Shown here piece by piece: positions 1 to 4,767 of a stretch of DNA of 6,136 bases (its first letter is position 1; every line of letters starts with the position of its first letter). The translations under genes and the position numbers were made by a program. The notes under the pieces were generated by a model. It saw only the letters and a program-made list of their open reading frames with translations, ran no database searches and was not told the DNA's origin. This DNA comes from Sulfurovum sp. (GTDB taxonomy: Bacteria; Campylobacterota; Campylobacteria; Campylobacterales; Sulfurovaceae). The DNA is taken from NCBI GenBank assembly GCA_015661535.1, contig DQVY01000158.1, positions 1 through 6,136 on the forward strand, in the 5' to 3' direction.

Positions 1-27
1 CGGTTTACCGACCTTATAAATGTTTGT

Positions 28-1080
28 TTAGCCTATTAATCTATTGATATCATTATATAATCCCAGTAACATAAGTGAAATGAGCATTGCCCATCCTACC
101 ATGGTGATGTACATCATGACTTTCTCAGAGGCTGTTTTTCCTGTGAGCATTTCGTAGAGGTTGAACATAATGTGTCCGCCATCTAAGGCAGGAATAGGAA
201 GCAGGTTAAGTACGCCCAGGTTTACCGAAATAAGTGCTGTAAAGAAAAAGAGTGCCAAGATACCTGCGGCACTTGCATCTGCTGTGACATCGACAATGGT
301 GATAATACCCCCAAGTTTGTCAGCACCTACCACACCGGTGATAAGTTTTTGTACGGACTGTACAATGAGCAATGAGGCTTTTTTTGTCTCTTCCCAGGCA
401 TAGTCTAGTCCATCAACAGGCCCATAGTAGACAGTCGTTTTTTTACCTGAAGGGGTGATGCCTATGATACGTCTTGTGATCTTTTCACCGAAGATATTTT
501 TATCTTCTATGACTTTTGGCTGAAGTTGCAGTGTGACAAGCTCTTTATTACGTTCAACAATAAGAGTGATGTTACTGCTCGCTTCATTGATCTTTTCGCC
601 TATATCTTCCCAATACTTTATATTGACACCATTGATCTGTAAAAGTTTGTCATCTTTTTGCAGACCAGCAGCTAAAGCAGGTGTATCCTCACCGACACTT
701 CCAACATAAGGAAGCAGTTTTGGTACACCAAGGTTTGCAATGGAAAAGTAGAGGATGAAAGCCAGTAAGAAGTTGGCAAAAGGACCTGCTAACAGTATGA
801 TGATACGCTGCCAAGGCTTTTTAATATTGTATGAGTCTTCATCGTAAGAGACTTTTGTAGGGTCAGAGTCATCTTGACCTTTCATTTTTACGTAGCCTCC
901 AAGTGGAATGGCAGCAAGACTCCACTCTGTGTCACCAATGGTTTTTGAGTAAAGTTTTTTACCAAACCCTATGCTAAAGACATCGACTCGTACACCAAAA
1001 AAACGTGCGGCTGTAAAATGACCCAGTTCATGAAAAAAGATAAGTACCGATAAGACTAAAAGTGCAACTAAAATGCCCAT
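28..1080 (-). CDS. rseP: RseP-type site-2 intramembrane zinc metalloprotease (M50B)
   Basis: This is an inner-membrane protease of the RseP/site-2 protease family, which cuts membrane-embedded substrates such as anti-sigma factors and leftover signal peptides. The 350-residue product shows the zinc motif HELGH at 17-21 inside the first membrane segment (about 3-24), the loop GGYVKMKG at 61-68, a second membrane segment (about 92-113), one PDZ domain (about 120-190), and the third zinc-ligand motif NLLPIPALDG at 292-301 with Asp300, followed by a last membrane segment (about 321-343). E. coli RseP is about 450 residues with two PDZ domains; this single-PDZ form is the shorter type. I chose the Met at 1080 because AGAGGA lies five bases upstream and the protein then begins directly with the catalytic membrane helix; an in-frame start at 1146 would add 22 residues that include the promoter region and fit no family pattern. 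Its own promoter faces it. The natural substrate is unknown; Campylobacterota generally lack the RpoE/RseA system that named the enzyme. Confidence 0.95.
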   Translation of the reverse strand: MGILVALLVLSVLIFFHELGHFTAARFFGVRVDVFSIGFGKKLYSKTIGDTEWSLAAIPLGGYVKMKGQDDSDPTKVSYDEDSYNIKKPWQRIIILLAGPFANFLLAFILYFSIANLGVPKLLPYVGSVGEDTPALAAGLQKDDKLLQINGVNIKYWEDIGEKINEASSNITLIVERNKELVTLQLQPKVIEDKNIFGEKITRRIIGITPSGKKTTVYYGPVDGLDYAWEETKKASLLIVQSVQKLITGVVGADKLGGIITIVDVTADASAAGILALFFFTALISVNLGVLNLLPIPALDGGHIMFNLYEMLTGKTASEKVMMYITMVGWAMLISLMLLGLYNDINRLIG

Positions 1081-1085
1081 AATGT

Positions 1086-1091
1086 TCCTCT
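1086..1091 (-). promoter_or_regulatory. Ribosome binding site of rseP
   Basis: The minus strand reads AGAGGA, five bases before the ATG at 1080. It decides for this start over the longer in-frame ATG at 1146. Confidence 0.75.
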
Positions 1092-1108
1092 GTTTAAATA
1101 GTGGGCAA

Positions 1109-1116
1109 ATTATAGC
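1109..1116 (-). promoter_or_regulatory. Promoter (-10 box) of rseP
   Basis: The minus strand reads GCTATAAT, with a perfect TATAAT at 1114-1109. No good -35 box is seen 17 bases upstream (ATCAAC), which is normal for Campylobacterota sigma-70 promoters. Transcription would begin near 1102, giving a leader of about 20 bases. The box lies in the 112-bp gap shared with the divergent promoter at 1165-1173. Confidence 0.6.
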
Positions 1117-1164
1117 TAAGTGTTGTAAATAGTTGATTGTTATCAAAGGGTTAATAAGATTTTT

Positions 1165-1173
1165 TGCTAAAAT
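1165..1173 (+). promoter_or_regulatory. Promoter (extended -10) of the 387-residue membrane protein gene
   Basis: The plus strand reads TGCTAAAAT after a run of T, which fits the extended -10 form TGnTAtAAT. Transcription would start near 1180, giving a very short leader of about 12 bases. The ribosome binding site AAGGA at 1181-1185 sits seven bases before the ATG at 1193. Confidence 0.55.
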
Positions 1174-1192
1174 ATAGCATAAGGATAGTCAA

Positions 1193-2356
1193 ATGAATGA
1201 AAATAGAAATAATACAGATGAAATCATACGTAATGTTGAGGACGAAAGCTCTGAAATGTTAGAACAAATGACGAGAGAAAGCATGGATAATGTTGAAACA
1301 GAAGCAGAAAATCTGCTTGAAGAGGTGCCTGCCAATGATTTTGAGCATGAGCCTCTTGGTAATACAGCAGAAGATAAAATGTCCACCGAAACAGATTACG
1401 CTGAAGAAACAGTAAAAACAGTGAAAAAAGAGAGTAAACAACAGAAGGCGAAACGTCTGGTTGAGAAGGCACGATACATTGTGAACGAGGCAGATGAGCT
1501 AAGTAAGGAGTGCAGACTCTTGCTTGCTGAAGATCTTGCTGAGTATGAAGATGCCAAAATGAATCTGAAAGAGCATGGTTTTGACAGCTGTACTGCTTTG
1601 CTTGAAACCATGGGGTACCGCTCTTCTTTTGAAGAGACTGAGGCTAAAGAAGCAGTGGTGATAGAAGCCAAAGAAGAAGTAGCACCTATGGTCATTAAAG
1701 AGGTTTCCAGCGGACGCTTTACCGGAATCTTTTCTGCTTTGCTTGCAGGAAGTGCAACTGCTGTAGGTTTGGTCTACTTTGCAACTGAGAAGCTCGAAAT
1801 GACATTGGATATTTCGAAAGTACCTTCTCCCGAAGTGAGTGAAAAAATAGCCTCATGGTTCTCTACACTTGTGGGTATGGAACCCAATGTGTATGTGGGT
1901 ACTGCTGTTTTTGGTCTCTCTGTGGCTGCAGTGATGGCGATAGTCTATAGTTTACGTGTGACTTTAAAAGTAAACAGCAATCTTCACCATGCAGTCAAAC
2001 AGTTTGTTGAGGCTGAACTCTATGCTGAGAAAAAAGCTGACTGTAAAGATGCTTTTGAAAATGTAGAAGCACATATGAAAGAGAGTATTAAGACCTTTAA
2101 AACCTACGAAGTGCTTTTTAATGAACAGCAGGGAAAATTGAAACGTATCGCGCATATAGAGGGTGAAAAATCTGACGCGAGTGAATACCATGAAAAATCA
2201 TTTAGAGAAATACGCGACACGCAAAAGCTCATAGAAGTGATCAAAGATTTTATGGCTGTACCAATGTCAAAAGAGGGCAAGCTTTCTGAAGAATCTGTAG
2301 CGCGTTTAGAAACACTTAAAAAAGAGATGGACCATATGATCGAAAGATTGTATTAA
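1193..2356 (+). CDS. Uncharacterised two-TM membrane protein with acidic N-terminus and helical charged regions
   Basis: I do not recognise this 387-residue protein. Residues 1-75 are strongly acidic and probably disordered. Residues 76-125 turn basic and then mixed-charge with a helical pattern (many K, E, A and L), and 145-172 are rich in E, K and V. A first hydrophobic segment with small residues spans about 176-197, a 35-residue loop follows, and a second spans about 233-254. The C-terminal 130 residues are charged, with heptad-like stretches (about 266-320 and 335-385) suggesting coiled coils. Positive charges flanking the outer ends of the segments (Arg175; Arg255, Lys259, His265-266, Lys269) suggest both termini are cytoplasmic with a short periplasmic hairpin. 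No signal peptide and no catalytic motif are visible. The start has AAGGA seven bases upstream and a good promoter. It is the only plus-strand gene, divergent from rseP and convergent with the porin. A scaffold or tether at the inner membrane is possible, but that is a guess from architecture only. Confidence 0.85.
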   Translation: MNENRNNTDEIIRNVEDESSEMLEQMTRESMDNVETEAENLLEEVPANDFEHEPLGNTAEDKMSTETDYAEETVKTVKKESKQQKAKRLVEKARYIVNEADELSKECRLLLAEDLAEYEDAKMNLKEHGFDSCTALLETMGYRSSFEETEAKEAVVIEAKEEVAPMVIKEVSSGRFTGIFSALLAGSATAVGLVYFATEKLEMTLDISKVPSPEVSEKIASWFSTLVGMEPNVYVGTAVFGLSVAAVMAIVYSLRVTLKVNSNLHHAVKQFVEAELYAEKKADCKDAFENVEAHMKESIKTFKTYEVLFNEQQGKLKRIAHIEGEKSDASEYHEKSFREIRDTQKLIEVIKDFMAVPMSKEGKLSEESVARLETLKKEMDHMIERLY

Positions 2357-2538
2357 TCGAAGTCTCTCTACACTGAATGTTTAAGAAGAAATATAATGGG
2401 AAATGATACATTAAAATATTGATATGAAACTCATGTACATAGATTATTTATGAAAAGATAAAAGTGATTTTTAAAGAATTAAAAGGGAAGGGAGGGTGTA
2501 TATGTTTTCCTACAGGGAAGCCCTGTAAGAAGTCCATG
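2357..2538. other. Intergenic region between convergent genes, no gene seen
   Basis: This 182-bp AT-rich gap lies between the ends of the membrane protein gene and the porin gene. It contains a TATAAT at 2392-2397 with no supported product, a palindrome ATGTACAT at 2433-2440, a 70-base stretch without C on the plus strand (2439-2508) that includes a polypurine run at 2481-2496, and a hairpin next to the porin stop. No terminator with a T-tract is seen for the plus-strand gene. Confidence 0.6.
2506..2532 (-). terminator. Hairpin just after the porin stop codon, possible terminator or 3' stabiliser
   Basis: On the minus strand, arms TACAGGG and CCCTGTA pair around a CTT loop (2511-2527). Beyond one mismatch (2510/2528) the stem extends by four more pairs, one of them G-U. 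It begins six bases after the porin stop. No run of T follows on the minus strand, so it is not a canonical Rho-independent terminator; the downstream transcript is instead free of G and contains several C runs. It may act with Rho or protect the 3' end of an abundant porin mRNA. Confidence 0.45.
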
Positions 2539-3975
2539 CTAGAACTTGTAAGTCAAGTAAGCTTGGATTGTATCTGATTGGTAACTACCAGATGTTGTTG
2601 TATTTGTATTTGTATCTAGAGATGTGATTGTAGCATCTGCCCAGATGTATGCAAGTTGAACATCAAGACCATACACGTTGGTACCAACAAGTAAAGTAAC
2701 TTCATCTAAGTCAGTTGTATCAAGTGTACTAAATGCAAAACCAGTTGCATCTCTACCTAGAGCATAAAGAAGAGTGTTTTGTGCACTTTTGATAGATGTA
2801 TATTGTCCTGTAAGTGTTACACCGTTAAGCATTGCAAGATCACCTACATTGTAGCTAGCTGCTGCTGCAAATGTATCTGCACCTGGCTGACCAACTAGAC
2901 CATAGTTCCACCATGCTTCAGTATATAGTTTAGATTGACCAGAACCATTTCCTCCACCCCAACCAGCGCCACTTAGCATTGTAGCTGTGTTAGAGATAGT
3001 AATTACACCATCATCGTCAACTGAAGAATATGCTGCCCATACGTTGAAAGCATCCATAGTATATCCGATTTTACCAGCAAATGCTGAAGAATCATCAAAT
3101 CCTGCAAGTGCATGTGCTGCCGTTGCTGCTCCTACTAGATAATCATCACCAGTGATCCATGAATATTGACCACCAATTGTGAAACCTGAGAAGTCAGCAT
3201 CTGCTTGGAACCATGTAGCTTGAGCAATATCAAGAACGTCATAGTACCATGCTTGTCCAGTTACAGGACCAAGAGTTGCGATAGCTGCAACTGCAACTGC
3301 ACCTTTTTCAACACCAGCAAGTGGGAAGTAACCATCATTACCTGTAAATCCACCAGGATTAGAATCAAAAGTAGAAATTCTTCCACCGTTTCCGTTACCA
3401 TCATAAACGTAACCTGCAACCAATGTCAATTCATCCATAGGTTTAACAATTGCAACAGCTGCATCAAATGTGTTTGGTGCGATAGTCCATTGCTCAGAGA
3501 ATGCAAGTGGTGTATCTAGTTCTTGACGACCAACAACTACTGTCAAAGCACCATCCATCATAGTACCTGTAACATTTAATGTATCTACCCATAGTGCATC
3601 ACCAATACTTGTAAATGGAAGCGTACCTTTAGCTGCATTTGCACCAGCATATAACCATACACCAGAAACAACTGAATCATCAAGACCCAATGTGAAAAGA
3701 CTAGTTACACCGGCATTAACTTTCCATGTGTCTGCAAATGCATAAGAAACATCTACGCTTGCTGCACCTTGACCTGCTGATGCAAATTGATCAAATAAGC
3801 TAGGATATCCAGCTATATCTGTTGTTGTTGTATCATAATAAAGTTTTGCATCTCCACCGATAGTCCATGGTGATGTTTCAACCATTGGCGCTGGCTCTAC
3901 TGGAGCGATGTCTCCGCCTGCAAATGCAGTACTAACAGCTAAAGCTGCTACTAATGAAAGTTTTGTAAGTTTCAT
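2539..3975 (-). CDS. Outer-membrane porin (major OMP/Opr-type), 478 residues
   Basis: This is a predicted outer-membrane beta-barrel that lets small solutes cross the outer membrane. A Sec signal peptide is clear: Lys3 and Lys6, a hydrophobic core, and a likely cut after AFA at residue 19. A short proline-rich stretch (PVEPAP, 25-30) follows, then many alternating hydrophobic/polar strands, aromatic girdle residues, Gly/Asn/Asp-rich loops and a C-terminal strand ending in Tyr-Lys-Phe, the terminal Phe being the BAM recognition signature. I see no cysteine, and the mature protein has far more Asp than Lys plus Arg, so it should be acidic and perhaps cation-selective (inference). The length fits Campylobacterota porins annotated as major outer membrane or Opr-family proteins; I cannot tell which Pfam family applies. 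The start has AAAGGA six bases upstream and a near-consensus promoter, suggesting high expression. A Thr-Asn hexanucleotide repeat lies in the last predicted surface loop. Substrate is unknown. Confidence 0.88.
   Translation of the reverse strand: MKLTKLSLVAALAVSTAFAGGDIAPVEPAPMVETSPWTIGGDAKLYYDTTTTDIAGYPSLFDQFASAGQGAASVDVSYAFADTWKVNAGVTSLFTLGLDDSVVSGVWLYAGANAAKGTLPFTSIGDALWVDTLNVTGTMMDGALTVVVGRQELDTPLAFSEQWTIAPNTFDAAVAIVKPMDELTLVAGYVYDGNGNGGRISTFDSNPGGFTGNDGYFPLAGVEKGAVAVAAIATLGPVTGQAWYYDVLDIAQATWFQADADFSGFTIGGQYSWITGDDYLVGAATAAHALAGFDDSSAFAGKIGYTMDAFNVWAAYSSVDDDGVITISNTATMLSGAGWGGGNGSGQSKLYTEAWWNYGLVGQPGADTFAAAASYNVGDLAMLNGVTLTGQYTSIKSAQNTLLYALGRDATGFAFSTLDTTDLDEVTLLVGTNVYGLDVQLAYIWADATITSLDTNTNTTTSGSYQSDTIQAYLTYKF
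2599..2616 (-). repeat. Short in-frame hexanucleotide repeat in the porin gene
   Basis: The plus strand reads TGTATT, TGTATT, TGTATC in tandem: three six-base units with one mismatch. On the coding strand this gives alternating Thr-Asn codons in the loop before the last beta-strand. Because the unit is six bases, slippage would change loop length without breaking the frame. Confidence 0.6.
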
Positions 3976-3981
3976 GTTAAT

Positions 3982-3987
3982 TCCTTT
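3982..3987 (-). promoter_or_regulatory. Ribosome binding site of the porin gene
   Basis: AAAGGA on the minus strand lies six bases before the ATG at 3975 and supports that start, which also gives a well-formed signal peptide. Confidence 0.7.
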
Positions 3988-4006
3988 GTTTTTTAAAGAT
4001 AGACGG

Positions 4007-4015
4007 ATTATAACA
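4007..4015 (-). promoter_or_regulatory. Porin promoter, perfect extended -10 box
   Basis: The minus strand reads TGTTATAAT, an exact match to the extended -10 form TGnTATAAT, with T-rich DNA upstream. At 17-bp spacing the -35 position reads TTACTT, a weak match. Transcription would begin near 4000, giving a leader of about 25 bases that holds the ribosome binding site. It is the strongest promoter in the window and fits an abundant porin. Confidence 0.75.
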
Positions 4016-4048
4016 TAAAAATGAATGAAAAGTAAATAGTTTTATAAG

Positions 4049-4068
4049 AATTTGTTTAAATTTGTTAA
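4049..4068 (-). repeat. Two adjacent 10-bp A/T repeats upstream of the porin promoter
   Basis: The plus strand reads AATTTGTTTA followed directly by AATTTGTTAA, a 10-bp direct repeat with two differing bases. It lies about 50-70 bases upstream of the predicted porin start point, where an RNA polymerase UP element or a phased bend could act. Function is inferred from position and composition only. Confidence 0.4.
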
Positions 4069-4080
4069 TAATTCGTACAT

Positions 4081-4644
4081 TTATGTACTAGAAGGGGTAT
4101 TTTTAAAGAAGTCTCGTACATATTCATAGCCCGAGTAGAGCGTCAATACAACGGCAATCCAGAGAAGCGTGTTACCTCCTGGCCATTTCATTAACAAAAA
4201 GCCAATGGCTACCATTTGTACCACTGTTTTGACCTTTCCCATCCACGAAGCTGAAATATTTAAACCTTGGCTGACAGCTGAGACCCTCAAACCTGTGATA
4301 AACAATTCACGGGTAATAATGAGAAAAACTGCCCATGCTGAAGCTGAACCTAACATCATCAAACCTAAAAATCCTGCAAGGGTAAGCATCTTGTCTGCTA
4401 ATGGGTCCAATATGGAACCGAGTACAGTGATCTGGTCAAAGGTACGTGCAATGTAGCCGTCAAAAAAGTCTGTAGCTGAAGCAACAACAAAAATGAAAGC
4501 TGCTATATAGTTGAGCCATGAAGGGTGGATGCCGTTAAAAATGGCAGCATCCTGGTTCACCAAAAAGAGGAACATAACGGGAGCGAGGAGGAGACGGATG
4601 AAGGCCAAAAGGTTTGGGATGTTGAAGATTTGGGTGTTTGTCAT
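4081..4644 (-). CDS. pgsA: CDP-diacylglycerol--glycerol-3-phosphate 3-phosphatidyltransferase
   Basis: PgsA joins CDP-diacylglycerol and glycerol 3-phosphate to give phosphatidylglycerophosphate and CMP, the committed step to phosphatidylglycerol and cardiolipin in the inner membrane. The 187-residue protein carries the full CDP-alcohol phosphotransferase motif D-G-x2-A-R-x8-G-x3-D-x3-D at 62-84, with the preceding Asp59, so the metal-binding aspartates 59, 62, 80 and 84 are all present. The PgsA-type segments ITREL (110-114) and MGKVKTVVQ (135-143) separate it from other members of the superfamily such as phosphatidylserine synthase. About six hydrophobic segments and the length are typical. 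I start it at 4644, where AAGGAG lies six bases upstream; an in-frame ATG at 4680 would add 12 residues (MYKTYTLYKEKQ) that overlap the leader palindrome and ribosome binding site. It lies 123 bp downstream of the FabL-like gene, so it may be read from that operon, from its own promoter, or both. Confidence 0.95.
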   Translation of the reverse strand: MTNTQIFNIPNLLAFIRLLLAPVMFLFLVNQDAAIFNGIHPSWLNYIAAFIFVVASATDFFDGYIARTFDQITVLGSILDPLADKMLTLAGFLGLMMLGSASAWAVFLIITRELFITGLRVSAVSQGLNISASWMGKVKTVVQMVAIGFLLMKWPGGNTLLWIAVVLTLYSGYEYVRDFFKNTPSST

Positions 4645-4650
4645 CTGTTT

Positions 4651-4656
4651 CTCCTT
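4651..4656 (-). promoter_or_regulatory. Ribosome binding site of pgsA
   Basis: AAGGAG on the minus strand, six bases before the ATG at 4644. This strong site fixes the start and argues against the upstream ATG at 4680. Confidence 0.8.
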
Positions 4657-4661
4657 ATATA

Positions 4662-4680
4662 ATGTATAGGTTTTATACAT
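4662..4680 (-). repeat. Perfect inverted repeat in the pgsA leader
   Basis: Arms ATGTATA (4662-4668) and TATACAT (4674-4680) are perfect complements around a five-base centre. It sits five bases upstream of the pgsA ribosome binding site, so it could form a leader hairpin in the mRNA or serve as an operator. The arms are AT-rich, so a chance palindrome cannot be ruled out. Confidence 0.45.
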
Positions 4681-4684
4681 GTAG

Positions 4685-4706
4685 GGTGGTGCATTTTATG
4701 CCCACC
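4685..4706 (-). repeat. Inverted repeat over a possible pgsA -10 box
   Basis: GGTGG (4685-4689) pairs with CCACC (4702-4706), and GCAT (4691-4694) with ATGC (4698-4701), around a three-base loop with one bulged T at 4690: nine pairs in all. There is no T-run after it on either strand, so it is unlikely to be a terminator. On the minus strand its centre reads GCATAAAATGC, which contains a TAAAAT box (4698-4693), so it may be an operator lying on the pgsA promoter. Confidence 0.45.
4693..4698 (-). promoter_or_regulatory. Possible pgsA promoter (-10 TAAAAT)
   Basis: TAAAAT on the minus strand, the same -10 variant used by the plus-strand gene at 1168-1173, with a T-rich stretch upstream (TTTTATTTT). 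Transcription would begin near 4686, about 40 bases before the pgsA ATG. There is no TG extension and no clear -35 box. Confidence 0.35.
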
Positions 4707-4726
4707 AAAATAAAATTAATCTAAGA

Positions 4727-4755
4727 TGCCGTCGGGGGACAGTACCCTACGCGAA
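4727..4755. repeat. GC-rich imperfect palindrome, possible REP-like element
   Basis: A 29-base patch with 19 G/C bases stands in otherwise very AT-rich intergenic DNA. It holds CGT-c-GGG (4730-4736) and CCC-t-ACG (4745-4751), six pairs with one mismatch around an eight-base loop, and the string GGGGGACAGTACCC. This recalls the short GGGGACAG-type palindromes associated with REP/Y1 transposases in several bacteria; that resemblance is from memory. It could instead be a weak terminator for the dapA-fabL transcript, although the T-rich DNA on the minus strand begins some bases further on. Confidence 0.35.
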
Positions 4756-4767
4756 TCAAATTTATTT

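Noticed and set aside
1..27. CGGTTTACCG at the window edge, considered as the start of a terminator or of the next gene after rseP.
   Set aside because: Only 27 bases are available; the palindrome is short and cut by the window end, so neither reading can be supported.
1224..1472. Minus-strand open frames overlapping the start of the 387-residue gene.
   Set aside because: They lie opposite a frame with a good promoter and ribosome binding site, overlap one another in several frames, and encode low-complexity Ser/Phe/Leu-rich sequence expected from the complement of an acidic coding region.
2488..2528. A good Shine-Dalgarno run (GGGAGGG) followed by an eight-codon reading frame, MFSYREAL, ending in the porin hairpin.
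   Set aside because: The frame is very short, overlaps the hairpin downstream of a convergent gene, has no convincing promoter close by, and the purine run is explained by the general lack of C on this strand.
2392..2532. A small RNA starting from the TATAAT at 2392-2397 and ending at the hairpin near 2532.
   Set aside because: There is no TG extension or -35 box, the hairpin is not followed by T on the plus strand, and a TATAAT arises easily in DNA this AT-rich.
3205..3519. A plus-strand open frame of 104 codons, rich in Cys, Ser and Asn, opposite the porin gene.
   Set aside because: It is antisense to clear porin coding sequence, has an odd composition typical of a complementary-frame shadow, and no ribosome binding site or promoter of its own was found.
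4075..4088. GTACAT-TT-ATGTAC palindrome across the pgsA stop codon, considered as a terminator.
   Set aside because: The loop is too small for a real hairpin, the arms are weak and AT-rich, and no T-run follows on the minus strand.
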